Counted from the stretch's first letter, positions 17,343 to 25,459 are shown. The stretch is DNA of 64,000 nt from Pyxidicoccus parkwaysis (GCF_017301735.1 NZ_CP071090.1:10895001-10959000); one strand, 5' to 3'. Numbers and translations are program-made. The notes: generated by a model from the letters alone, not told the origin.

Positions 17343-18581
17343 ATGTCCGCCAACCCTGCCCGCCCGGATGCCGCGGCGGCGCATGCTCCGCGCCTGCAGG
17401 GCCACCTGCCCGTGCTCGACGGTGTGCGAGGCCTCGCCGTCCTCCTGGTGGTCCTCTTCCACACCACGCACCTGAGCGACCAGAGCGCGCTCGGCCGCGC
17501 GACGTGGTGGGTGGCCGGCGCCGGCTGGACGGGCGTGGACCTCTTCTTCGTCCTCTCCGGCTTCCTCATCACCGGAATCCTCTGGGAGGCGAAGGGCCAG
17601 CCGTACTACTTCCGCAACTTCTACATGCGCCGCTTCCTGCGCATCTTCCCGCTCTACTACCTCACCCTCGCCGTCTCCTTCCTGGTGCTGCCGACGCTCG
17701 CCGGCCGCCTCAACCTGGATGAGCGCATCACCACCGAGGGCGCCACCTGGTACCTGCTCTACCTCTCCAACTTCTACCAACTGTGGGTGGACACCACGCA
17801 CCCCATCCTCGGCGTGGTGTGGTCGCTGGCGATTGAAGAGCAGTTCTACATCGTCTGGCCGTTCCTCATCGGCGCGGTGTCCTACCGCGGGGCCATCCGC
17901 CTGTGCCTTGGCACCATCGCCCTGGCCATCCTGGTGCGCCTGGGGCTCACCTTCTCCGGCGCCAGTCTGGAGAGCACCTACGTCGTCACCTTCTGCCGCG
18001 TGGACTCGCTGGCCATGGGCGCGCTGCTGTCCCTCGCGCTGCGCCACCCGGAAGGCCTGGGCCTCAAGGCCTTCCCGTGGATGCGCTACGCCGTGTGGGC
18101 CGCGGTGCCGGTGGTGCTCACCCTGATTGTGCTCCCCGTCGGCCCCGCCTTCGAGACGGTGAAGCGGACCTTCGGCTACACCGCCATCGCCGTCGTCTAC
18201 GCGGCCATCGTGTACAGGGCCGTGGCCGCCGCGCCGGGCAAGGCGCTCAACCGCTTCTTCTCGTCGAAGCTGCTGCGCACCTACGGCAAGTACAGCTACG
18301 CCATCTACCTCATTCACTCGCCGCTGGACGCCATCCTGCGCAGGACGTCATTCCTGCGCACGCCGCTCAAGCCCGTGCTCGGCTCGGACTTCCCGATGCA
18401 GGTGGCCTTCTACGTCGTGGCCGCGGGCATCTCCCTCGGCCTCGCGCTGGTGAGCTGGAATCTCTTCGAGAAGCACCTGCTCAAGCTCAAGGACCGCTTT
18501 CCCTACGGAGAGCATCCCAACAAGGCCAGGGCCGCCGCAGCGGCCTCCGTGGCGGGTGGCTCGCCCGGCGCCGCGAGCTGA
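17343..18581 (+). CDS. Acyltransferase-3 family integral membrane protein
   Basis: 412 residues with about ten membrane helices. The N-terminal signature LPVLDGVRGLAVLLVVLFHT carries the conserved Arg and His of the acyltransferase-3 (OafA/NodX) family; FFVLSGFLITGILW and YMRRFLRIFPLYYLT are further family blocks. It transfers acyl groups (often acetyl) from cytosolic donors to envelope glycans such as O-antigen, peptidoglycan or secreted polysaccharide; the acceptor is not visible. The start ATG at 17343 follows a gaggagagcc site. No glycosyltransferase genes are nearby. Confidence 0.9.
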   Translation: MSANPARPDAAAAHAPRLQGHLPVLDGVRGLAVLLVVLFHTTHLSDQSALGRATWWVAGAGWTGVDLFFVLSGFLITGILWEAKGQPYYFRNFYMRRFLRIFPLYYLTLAVSFLVLPTLAGRLNLDERITTEGATWYLLYLSNFYQLWVDTTHPILGVVWSLAIEEQFYIVWPFLIGAVSYRGAIRLCLGTIALAILVRLGLTFSGASLESTYVVTFCRVDSLAMGALLSLALRHPEGLGLKAFPWMRYAVWAAVPVVLTLIVLPVGPAFETVKRTFGYTAIAVVYAAIVYRAVAAAPGKALNRFFSSKLLRTYGKYSYAIYLIHSPLDAILRRTSFLRTPLKPVLGSDFPMQVAFYVVAAGISLGLALVSWNLFEKHLLKLKDRFPYGEHPNKARAAAAASVAGGSPGAAS

Positions 18582-18585
18582 CTTC

Positions 18586-18606
18586 CGGCGGGCCTCAGTC
18601 CCGCCG
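18586..18606. terminator. Hairpin between convergent genes
   Basis: The perfect 7-bp inverted repeat cggcggg / cccgccg with a 7-base loop lies five bases after the acyltransferase stop and overlaps the stop codon of the small gene on the other strand. No T-run is present. Confidence 0.4.
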
Positions 18607-18888
18607 CTGTCCCAGCGCCTCCGCGACGCGCAGCGCCCAGGCCTCCGCGGAGTCCAGCTCCGCACGCGCGCTCGCGTAGCGGTCCAGGGACTCGTCGGAG
18701 CCATCACGCGCGAAGATGGCGTCGTGCAGCTCCTTCTGTGCGCGAGTCAGCCATTGGCTCGCCTTCTGTCGGAGCTGGGCGGCCCGCTGGGGCGTGAGGG
18801 CCACCTGCTCGGGCGCCATCAGCTCGTGCTCTTCCGGGTACAGCGACGTCGTCTTCGCGAATCCGACATGTACGATGGTCGTAGTCAT
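18595..18888 (-). CDS. Small helical hypothetical protein
   Basis: 97 residues: MTTTIVHVGFAKTTSLYPEE, then two long amphipathic helices (LTPQRAAQLRQKASQWLTRA and DESLDRYASARAELDSAEAW). No signal peptide or catalytic motif is visible. It is convergent with the acyltransferase gene (13 bases apart) and the ATG at 18888 has only a weak upstream purine stretch, so the start could be nearby. Composition is normal for the window. Family unknown. Confidence 0.55.
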   Translation of the reverse strand: MTTTIVHVGFAKTTSLYPEEHELMAPEQVALTPQRAAQLRQKASQWLTRAQKELHDAIFARDGSDESLDRYASARAELDSAEAWALRVAEALGQRRD

Positions 18889-19107
18889 GCTCTGAGAATT
18901 TGCACCCCAGGGCGAGCGGGCACCTGACCGGCTGGGCAATTCGCTGTGCAATTCCCATCAGAGCCCGGGCCTTCTGGATGAGGGAGTTCACTCAGCACGG
19001 CAAAAGCCTGGAACCGCGAGCCGGGGTCTGACTTCACCCGGATTTCCGTGAGTTGTGGCTTTTCTGGAGCATGCAAGGAATTGCAACTCCAGACGGACGC
19101 GGCGGCG

Positions 19108-21180
19108 TCAGGCGCTGGGAATGCCACGGACGCGGGCCCGGACGCGCGCGGCCTCCTCGGAGTTCCCCATCTCCTCCAGGAGTGCGGCGGCGCGGTGATA
19201 CAGCACGGCCGCCTCCAGGTGGCGCAGCGCCGAGGCCTCCGCCTGGGCGGCGGCGATGAGGAACGGCACGGCCCGGCGCGGCTCATTGCCCTCCAGCCAG
19301 TGCTGCGCCACCACCGCCGGCGGCGCCTTGCGCTGCTCCAGCGCCACCGCGAGCCGCCGATGCAGCAGCGCCTCCAGCGAGCGCGGCACGCCCTGGCGCA
19401 CTACTTCGAAGAGCAAGTCGTGAGTGAAGCGCTCGCCCCGGAAGATTTGCGCCGCCTCCAGCTCCGCCACGTGCGTGGCGAGCGCGAGCGCCGGCATCTC
19501 CAGCACCTCGCTGGCCAGCTCCAGCCCGAAGTTCGTCCGCGCCAGCGCCGCCAGCCGCGCCACCTGCACGGCGGGCGGGGACAGGCGCTCCAGGCGCTGC
19601 TGGATGAGCTGCCGCAGGCGCACCGAGGGCGTGACGTGCTCCGGCCAGCCGCGCTCCAGCCCGCCCGTCTCCAGCAAGTCTTTCAGCGTCTCGGTGATGA
19701 AGAGCGGATTGCCACCGGTGTGCCGCGTCACGTCGCGCACCAGCCGCTCGGCGCCGGGCAAATCCAGGCTGCCGAGCAGCGCACCCACCGCGTCCTGTCC
19801 CAGCGGCTCCAGCTCGATGACGACGGCCAGTCCCGCCACCACGAGCTGCTGCACGCGGGCCGCCGCCTCGGGAGACAGCTCGTCTCTGCGGTACGTGTCG
19901 ATGAAGCGCGGGAAGCGGCCGCCCGGCCCGGGCGCGTGGCGGCGCGACAGCATCAGCACCGCGAACTCCGCGGTGGCCGAGTCCATGAACTGCAAGTCAT
20001 CCGCGACGAGCGCATCCACGCCGGAGCAGAGCTGGTAGATGAGCTGGCAGTGGGCCTCGAGGAAGCGGCTGCGGTCCGCCTCGTCCGTCATGGGCGGGGG
20101 CGGCCCCTCCGGCCCGGCCATGTCGGGCAGCAGCCGCGCCAGCTCTCGCCGCACCCACGGCTCCAGCTTCGGGTCGGGCACCTTGGAGAGCAGCTGCCGC
20201 ATCAGCCGCACGTGCGAGGCATACGGCACGTTCAGCTCGCCGGGCCGCGCCTCCAGCATGAAGTGCGTGCCGCGCGACGCGGCGAAGTCATGCGCCAGGC
20301 GCGTCTTGCCCACTCCGGGCTCACCGGCGAGGAAGATGGTCTGCCCGGCATCCCACGCCGCCTCCATGCGCGCCCACTCGCGCTCCCGCCCCACCAGCAC
20401 CGGCGGCCTCAGCACGGACAGCGGCAGCTTCGGCTTCGGCGGCGTGGCGGGCTTGGACGCGGCCGGCCCGCGCTCGATTTCCCGCGCGAGCGCCATCGTC
20501 TCCGGCAGCGGCGTGGTGTCCAGCTCCTCGCGCAGCAGGCGGCGGCAGCGCTCGAAGGCGTTGAGCGCGGCCAGCTTGTCACCCGCCACGTAGTGCAGCC
20601 GCATCAGCCGGCGCCACGCCTCCTCGGAGTACGGGTCCATGCCGAGCAGCCGCTCCGCCAGTGCGAGCGCGCCGGACAAATCCCCCTTCCGCTCGCGCGC
20701 CTCGGACTCCAGTGCCGCGGCGCGGCGACGCAGCTTGTCCAGCCGCTCGCGCGCGCCCTCCAGCCACGCCTGGAACTCGGTGCAGTCCTCGTACTCCAAC
20801 GCACCCAGCAGCACGCCGTCCAGCTCCAGGGCCTGGGCGTGGCGCCCGGCCAGCACGTGCGCCTGTAACTCCGATGCGTCTGCAACCACGCTCTCGCACA
20901 GGGAGAGGACGTCCGCGCCCTGGACCAGCTCCGTGCCCGACGCCAGCCTCAGGCGGCGCAGGAGCTGGCGCATGTTGTTGCGCGCCGTCGTCTCGCTGGA
21001 CTCCGCCCAGAGCAGGCCCGCGAGCCGGTATTTGGGGTGCGGCCCCTCGAGCGCGAGCCACGCCAGCACTCCGGCCGTGCGCCGCTCCAGGGGAATGAGT
21101 GCATTACCGCTCCGGAGCCGGGCTTCGCCCAGCAGCTCCAGACGGAAGCCTGGCGTGCCTGACACGTCGTCTTCTGTCAT
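19108..21180 (-). CDS. SARP/AfsR-like transcriptional regulator with AAA ATPase domain
   Basis: 690 residues. An N-terminal winged-helix/BTAD half (about 1-250: FRLELLGEARLRSGNALIPL, a trans_reg_c-like region, then a bacterial transcriptional-activation helical domain) is followed by an AAA/NTPase domain (about 265-480: Walker A LAGEPGVGKTRLAHDF) and TPR-like helices to the end. Such AfsR/SARP regulators activate antibiotic or secondary-metabolite genes. It is divergent from the FAD monooxygenase (start 21411), a likely target. The ATG at 21180 follows ggggaggac. An upstream in-frame extension of 15 residues is less likely. Confidence 0.8.
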   Translation of the reverse strand: MTEDDVSGTPGFRLELLGEARLRSGNALIPLERRTAGVLAWLALEGPHPKYRLAGLLWAESSETTARNNMRQLLRRLRLASGTELVQGADVLSLCESVVADASELQAHVLAGRHAQALELDGVLLGALEYEDCTEFQAWLEGARERLDKLRRRAAALESEARERKGDLSGALALAERLLGMDPYSEEAWRRLMRLHYVAGDKLAALNAFERCRRLLREELDTTPLPETMALAREIERGPAASKPATPPKPKLPLSVLRPPVLVGREREWARMEAAWDAGQTIFLAGEPGVGKTRLAHDFAASRGTHFMLEARPGELNVPYASHVRLMRQLLSKVPDPKLEPWVRRELARLLPDMAGPEGPPPPMTDEADRSRFLEAHCQLIYQLCSGVDALVADDLQFMDSATAEFAVLMLSRRHAPGPGGRFPRFIDTYRRDELSPEAAARVQQLVVAGLAVVIELEPLGQDAVGALLGSLDLPGAERLVRDVTRHTGGNPLFITETLKDLLETGGLERGWPEHVTPSVRLRQLIQQRLERLSPPAVQVARLAALARTNFGLELASEVLEMPALALATHVAELEAAQIFRGERFTHDLLFEVVRQGVPRSLEALLHRRLAVALEQRKAPPAVVAQHWLEGNEPRRAVPFLIAAAQAEASALRHLEAAVLYHRAAALLEEMGNSEEAARVRARVRGIPSA

Positions 21181-21268
21181 GTCCTCCCCGGCCCCCCGAG
21201 GTTGGGAGGAGCCGCAACGTAACACGGTGGGCCGTAACCTCCGTCACGGGTAGGGTTTGCCCCAGGAC

Positions 21269-21283
21269 TGACAATCCTTGTCA
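21269..21283. promoter_or_regulatory. 15-bp dyad in the SARP/monooxygenase spacer
   Basis: Perfect inverted repeat tgacaa-tcc-ttgtca, in a 230-base divergent spacer. It also contains a possible -35-like hexamer (ttgtca). It is operator-like in size and spacing, but no regulator is assigned. Confidence 0.45.
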
Positions 21284-21326
21284 TGTGGGTTTCCCGCTAT
21301 ACGGCAGCTCGCCACTCTGAGCGGAC

Positions 21327-21380
21327 GCTGTGACAGGCTGTGAACGCGGTCACAGCGTGGTCACACCCTTTGGTTAATAA
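21327..21380 (+). promoter_or_regulatory. CRP-type palindrome and SARP-like direct repeats upstream of FAD monooxygenase
   Basis: TGTGA at 21339-21343, six bases, then TCACA at 21350-21354 exactly fits the Crp/Fnr-type consensus TGTGA-N6-TCACA. In addition, ggtcaca occurs at 21348-21354 and 21359-21365, an 11-bp period, and gctgtga at 21327 and 21337. The second ggtcaca lies 8 bases before the AT-rich ttaataa (21374-21380), a possible -10 region for the gene starting at 21411. Which protein binds is inference. Confidence 0.55.
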
Positions 21381-21410
21381 ATATGTGAGTTATTGCCCGA
21401 GGAGGCCCCC

Positions 21411-22982
21411 ATGGGGTGCGACAGCCAACAGTCGGACATGCAGGTCGATGTCATCATCAGCGGCTGCGGTCCAGTGGGCGCGCTGACCGGAAATCTACTC
21501 GGGCAGATGGGTGTGAGGACGCTCCTGCTGGAGCGCGACGTGGCGCCGCACGGTGAGCCGCGGGCGTTCTCGTGCGACGACGAGGGGCTGCGCATCTACC
21601 AGGCCACGGGCCTGCTGGAGCTGCTCCAGAAGGACATGCGGGAGACGCGCTTCGCGGAGTACGTGGGCGGCTCCGGCAAGCGCTTCGCCGAGGTGCACAC
21701 GGGCGACGCGGACTTCGGCTTCGGGCACACGCCGCTGTGGTTCTTCCACCAGCCGCTGCTGGAGGGGGCGCTGCGCGACGGGCTGCGCCGCTTCCCGCAC
21801 GTCGAGCTGCGCAAGGGCGTGGCCTTCGAGTCGGTGGAGCAGCACGAGGGCGGTGGGGTGACGGTGCACTACCGCGACGTGGCCAGCGGCGAGGAGCACC
21901 AGGTTCGCGCGCGGTACCTGCTGGCCTGTGACGGCGCGCGCAGCGCGGTGCGCAAGTCGCTGGGCATCCCCATGTCGGGCAAGGCCTACGGCGAGCCCTG
22001 GCTGGCGGTGTCCGGCACCATCTCCGGCAACGCGCCCGACATCTGCCGCTTCGTGTGTGACCCGAAGCGCCCCGCCTTCGTGGCCACGGGGGCGGTGAAT
22101 CAGCTCCGCTGGGAGTTCATGATGCTGCCCGGCGAGACGCGCGAGCACCTGGAGAAGCCGGAGACGATTGCGAAGCTCATCGAGCCGTACATCGACCCGA
22201 AGCGGGTGACGATTGAGCGCGCGCAGGTGTACACGTTCCACTGCCTCAGCGCGGCGCGCTGGCGCGAGGGCAACGTCTTCCTGCTCGGCGACGCGGCGCA
22301 CACCATGCCGCCCTTCATGGGACAGGGGCTGGTGTCCGGCCTGCGCGACGCGGCGAACCTCGCCTGGAAGCTGAAGCGGGTGATTCACGGGCAGGCGCCG
22401 GAGGCGCTGCTGGACACCTACGAGCAGGAGCGCCGCCCGCACGTGGCGGACGTGCAGAAGCTCTGCGTGAGCGTGGGGCACCTGTTCCTGGCGCGCAACC
22501 CGGTGGTGGCCGCGGCCCGCGACGCGCTGATGCGCACGATTCAGAAGATTCCGAAGGTCCGCGACTTCATCCAGGGCTTCAAGTTCAAGCAGCCGCCGGT
22601 CCACGAGACGGGCTTCTACTTCGGCGGCAAGGGCACGTACTTCATCCAGCCCCGCGTGAAGCTGGAGTCGGGCGAGGAGGTGCTGCTCGACGACGCCCTG
22701 GGCCACGACTTCACGGTGATGTGCCGCTGGGACGCGCCCGAGGCGGAATTGGCCAGGGCTCGCGAATTGGCGGAGTCGCTGGGCGGCCGGCTGGTGACGT
22801 TCCGCCCCGAGGCCGAGGCTCCCAAGTCCCGGGCCTCGTCCCTGGTGGACATCACCGGGAAGCTGACGGAGTGGTTCTCCCGCCAGGCCGCGGACGTGGT
22901 GGTGCTGCGCCCGGACCGCTTCGTCTTCGGCGCGGTGAAGTCGGAGCGCCTGCCCGAGCTGCGCGAGGCGCTGGGCGTCTGA
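21411..22982 (+). CDS. FAD-dependent aromatic hydroxylase (MhpA-like monooxygenase)
   Basis: 523 residues with the FAD-binding GxGxxG-type motif (VDVIISGCGPVGALTGNLLG), a central DG motif (YLLACDGARSAVRKSLG) and the C-terminal GD motif (VFLLGDAAHTMPPFMGQGLV). These mark class A flavin monooxygenases such as 3-(3-hydroxyphenyl)propionate hydroxylase and polyketide hydroxylases. It uses NAD(P)H and O2 to hydroxylate an aromatic or polyketide substrate in the cytosol. A gaggagg ribosome site is 6 bases before the ATG at 21411; a longer frame would contain that site. It is divergent from a SARP regulator, which suggests secondary metabolism, but no polyketide genes are in the window. Confidence 0.85.
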   Translation: MGCDSQQSDMQVDVIISGCGPVGALTGNLLGQMGVRTLLLERDVAPHGEPRAFSCDDEGLRIYQATGLLELLQKDMRETRFAEYVGGSGKRFAEVHTGDADFGFGHTPLWFFHQPLLEGALRDGLRRFPHVELRKGVAFESVEQHEGGGVTVHYRDVASGEEHQVRARYLLACDGARSAVRKSLGIPMSGKAYGEPWLAVSGTISGNAPDICRFVCDPKRPAFVATGAVNQLRWEFMMLPGETREHLEKPETIAKLIEPYIDPKRVTIERAQVYTFHCLSAARWREGNVFLLGDAAHTMPPFMGQGLVSGLRDAANLAWKLKRVIHGQAPEALLDTYEQERRPHVADVQKLCVSVGHLFLARNPVVAAARDALMRTIQKIPKVRDFIQGFKFKQPPVHETGFYFGGKGTYFIQPRVKLESGEEVLLDDALGHDFTVMCRWDAPEAELARARELAESLGGRLVTFRPEAEAPKSRASSLVDITGKLTEWFSRQAADVVVLRPDRFVFGAVKSERLPELREALGV

Positions 22983-23005
22983 CGCCCGACACCGCCCCAC
23001 GGAAT

Positions 23006-23046
23006 CAACTAAGGCCTTAGTTGACGGACAACTAAGGTCTTAGTAG
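23006..23046. promoter_or_regulatory. Tandem BlaI-type operator palindromes
   Basis: Site 1 (23006-23023) is a perfect 18-bp palindrome, caactaaggccttagttg. Site 2 (23029-23046), caactaaggtcttagtag, is a near-palindrome. The centres are 23 bp apart, about two helical turns. They lie 25 bases upstream of the BlaI-like start, in the typical place for autorepression of a BlaI/MecI operon. Confidence 0.8.
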
Positions 23047-23070
23047 TTTGCTGCTCACGGAGGTACTCAC

Positions 23071-23469
23071 GTGACCAGCAAGCCCGAGCCCGAGGCTCCC
23101 CGGCCGTTGACGCCGGTGGAGCTCGAGCTGATGCAGCTCGTGTGGAAGCAGGGAGAGGTGAGCGTGGCGGACGTGCTGGCGGCGCTGCCGCCGGAGCGCG
23201 CGCTGGCGTACACCTCGGTGTCCACCGTCCTGCGGATACTGGAACAGAAGGGCGTGGTGCAAAGCCGGAAGCAGGGGCGTGGGCACCTGTACTCGGCGGT
23301 GCTGCCGCGCGAGGCGTACGAGGCGCAGAGCGTGCGCCACCTCGTGGACACCCTGTTCGAGGGCACGCCGTCCGCGCTCGTGGCGAGGCTGGTGGAGGCC
23401 GTGCCGCTGGCGCCGGACGAGGTGGAGCAGATCCGCAAGCTGCTCAAGGCGAAGGGGGGCAAGCCATGA
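23071..23469 (+). CDS. BlaI/MecI/CopY-family repressor
   Basis: 132 residues with the winged helix-turn-helix of the BlaI/MecI family (LTPVELELMQLVWKQGEVSV, then AYTSVSTVLRILEQKGVVQS and a C-terminal dimerisation helix). These repressors bind palindromic operators as dimers and are cleaved or displaced when a BlaR1-type sensor is activated. The start is a GTG at 23071. Its operators are the palindromes at 23006-23046. It is the first gene of a three-gene operon: its stop overlaps the next start by ATGA (23466-23469). Confidence 0.9.
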   Translation: MTSKPEPEAPRPLTPVELELMQLVWKQGEVSVADVLAALPPERALAYTSVSTVLRILEQKGVVQSRKQGRGHLYSAVLPREAYEAQSVRHLVDTLFEGTPSALVARLVEAVPLAPDEVEQIRKLLKAKGGKP

Positions 23470-23633
23470 GCGGCGGCCTCCGAATGAGCGTGTCCTGCGC
23501 TGGCGCCCTGGTGCGGCAGGAACGACAGGCCGTCAGTGCGGGTCTTCGGATGAGCGCGTCCCGCGTGGGTGGCAAAGCCACGTGCGTCGATCTCCGCACC
23601 CTGCCCATGGTGCCGAGGGAGGACGAGTCATGA
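23466..23633 (+). CDS. Small ORF between BlaI-like and BlaR1-like genes
   Basis: A 55-residue frame, MSGGLRMSVSCAGALVRQER..., whose start overlaps the BlaI stop (ATGA) and whose stop overlaps the BlaR1-like start (ATGA at 23630-23633). Exact fit on both sides suggests it is translated for coupling, or arose that way. It contains an imperfect internal repeat (SGGLRMSVSCAG / SAGLRMSASRVG). It is not clearly hydrophobic, and no family is recognised. A ggagg-like stretch (gagggagg) for the next gene lies near its end. Confidence 0.5.
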   Translation: MSGGLRMSVSCAGALVRQERQAVSAGLRMSASRVGGKATCVDLRTLPMVPREDES

Positions 23634-25246
23634 GCGCCGTCCTGCGGGAATTGGCCTCCTTCTATGTCGTCGTGGCGCTGCTGTTGCCCGTCGCACTGGT
23701 GCTCTCACGTCTGGCCTTGGCCGTCCTCTCCCGGCTGGGAGCACCGCTGTCCTCGCGTCAGTCCTTGAGCGTGGGGCGGGGCGCGCTGCTCCTGGCGCTC
23801 GTCCTGCCGCTGCTGGCCACGGTGGCGCACGCGGTGTCCCCCGCCGGGCCGCTCTTCACCTTCGAGCGCTCGATGGCGCGGCACGCGGGACGTCTCCCCG
23901 GCGCCGCATGGGATGCGCCCACGGCCCGTCCCGCCGTGCGCCCCAGCGAGGCGGCGCCAGCGTCCATCCCCGTGCTCCCCATCGCCGCGTTTGTGATTGT
24001 GGCCGGGGCGTCTGTCTTTACCGCTCGCGCGCTCGTGCGGCACCGCCGCCTGCTGCGGCGCCTGGAATCACTGCCTCAAGTGCGAAGCGTGGGCCGCGTC
24101 CGCGTGGTGCTCGGAGAGGAGGGCACCCCGGCGTTCTCCGCGTGGTTCCCTCGCCTCCGGAGCAGTCCCTCCGCATGGGTCGTGGTGCCGCCTTCCGTGC
24201 TCGGTGACGCGGAGTCGCTCCGCCTCACGGTGCTGCACGAGCTTCAGCACCACCGTCAGCGCGACACGCACCTGGCCTTCGCGCGCCTCATCCTCACGGG
24301 CGCCTTCTTCTGGCACCCCGCCGCGCACGTGCTGTCGCGCTGGCTCGCCTCGCTCCAGGAGCTGGCGTGTGACGAGGCGCTGGTCGCGGGCGGCCGGGCC
24401 CAGGCGCACGCGTATGCCCGCTGTCTGCTGCAAGCGGCGCTCACCCTTCCGGGAGCGCCGTCGCTACCCGCCGGAGCCACCGGCATGTCCCATCCCACCG
24501 CGAGGAGAATCGAAATGCTGTTCCAACCCCGTCCCTTTCGCGCCCACGGCGCCGCGGCGCTGCTGGCCGCGCTCTCCCTGGTCCTCCTTCCCCTGGCCAC
24601 GCTGGCCCAGGGCGCGGCGCGAGGCCGCACCGTGACGCTCGCCGAGGCGAAGGCGCTCGCCGAGTCCAGCCAGCCCGCCGGAGACCTGCCCGTGGTGGTG
24701 GACGCGGAGGTGGTGGAGCAACTCAACCGCCTCATCGGCACGGAGAAGGGCCGCACCTTCATGAAGCGCGCGCTCACCAACCTGGGCACGAATCGCGAGG
24801 CGCTGCTCGCCGGCCTCAAGGCGAAGAACCTGCCCGAAGGACTGCTCGCCGTGTCGGTCATCGAGTCCGCCGTGACGAACATGCCCGAGACGGACGGCCG
24901 CCCGTCGCTGGCTCCCGGCATGCGCGGAGCGGGCGTGTGGATGTTCATTCCCGAAACCGCTCGCCGCTACGGCCTGGAGGTCAGCGCCACGAAGGACGAG
25001 CGCCTGGACGTGACGCGCGAGACGCAGGCCGCCGCGAGCCTGCTGTCCGACCTGCATGCGCAGTACAGCGATTGGCGCCTGGCGCTCGCGGCCTACAACC
25101 AGGGCGACAAGAAGGTGGACGAGGCCGTCGCGAAGGGCGGCAGCCGTGACGTGTCCGCGCTCATGGCCGCGGGCCACCTCAATGACTACACGGCCACCGT
25201 GCAGGCAGGGCTGCTCATCGTCCGCAATCCGCACCTGCTCGACTGA
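23630..25246 (+). CDS. BlaR1-like M56 metallopeptidase fused to a lytic-transglycosylase domain
   Basis: 538 residues. The N-terminal half has about four membrane helices and the M56 zinc signature H203-E204-L-Q-H207 (LHELQHHRQRD), with a downstream LQELACDEA that supplies the third ligand. After a membrane segment near 305-325, the periplasmic C-terminal half matches a Slt/MltD-type lytic transglycosylase: catalytic Glu412 in AVSVIESAVTN, GVWMFIPETARRYGL, and AAYNQG at 487-492. In ordinary BlaR1 the C-terminal domain is a penicillin-binding sensor. Here the sensor may bind or cut peptidoglycan and relieve BlaI repression by proteolysis (inference). ATGA coupling to the small ORF. Confidence 0.85.
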   Translation: MSAVLRELASFYVVVALLLPVALVLSRLALAVLSRLGAPLSSRQSLSVGRGALLLALVLPLLATVAHAVSPAGPLFTFERSMARHAGRLPGAAWDAPTARPAVRPSEAAPASIPVLPIAAFVIVAGASVFTARALVRHRRLLRRLESLPQVRSVGRVRVVLGEEGTPAFSAWFPRLRSSPSAWVVVPPSVLGDAESLRLTVLHELQHHRQRDTHLAFARLILTGAFFWHPAAHVLSRWLASLQELACDEALVAGGRAQAHAYARCLLQAALTLPGAPSLPAGATGMSHPTARRIEMLFQPRPFRAHGAAALLAALSLVLLPLATLAQGAARGRTVTLAEAKALAESSQPAGDLPVVVDAEVVEQLNRLIGTEKGRTFMKRALTNLGTNREALLAGLKAKNLPEGLLAVSVIESAVTNMPETDGRPSLAPGMRGAGVWMFIPETARRYGLEVSATKDERLDVTRETQAAASLLSDLHAQYSDWRLALAAYNQGDKKVDEAVAKGGSRDVSALMAAGHLNDYTATVQAGLLIVRNPHLLD

Positions 25247-25368
25247 CGCGGCCTCCGTTTCTGCTCGCTGATGATGTCGCGTGACTGACGCGCGGTGCTG
25301 CGCACCCCGTCCACGCAGGACGCGCTCGCGTTCCCTCCGGACGCCGGAGCCTGGAGCGCCGCGTCCAG

Positions 25369-25459
25369 TTCCCCTCTGAAATGGCAGTGCGATGACACCG
25401 TGGCGCGCGGCTTGCTGATGCAGCCACGCACTGGACCCGCATTGCCATTTCAGGGGGAA
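25369..25459 (+). promoter_or_regulatory. Long hairpin leader that pairs the ribosome binding site of the phosphoesterase gene
   Basis: Bases 25369-25391 pair with 25438-25459: about 21-22 base pairs with one bulge and one G-U pair. The 3' arm contains the aggggga ribosome site (25452-25458) nine bases before the ATG at 25468. Alternative pairings exist: cagtgcg (25385-25391) with cgcactg (25427-25433), or gtccag (25363-25368) with ctggac (25431-25436). This would fit a translational switch. No known riboswitch class is recognised. Confidence 0.6.

Noticed and set aside
18936-18954. Direct repeat gcaattc with 12-bp spacing
   Set aside because: Short and near no clear promoter; likely chance.
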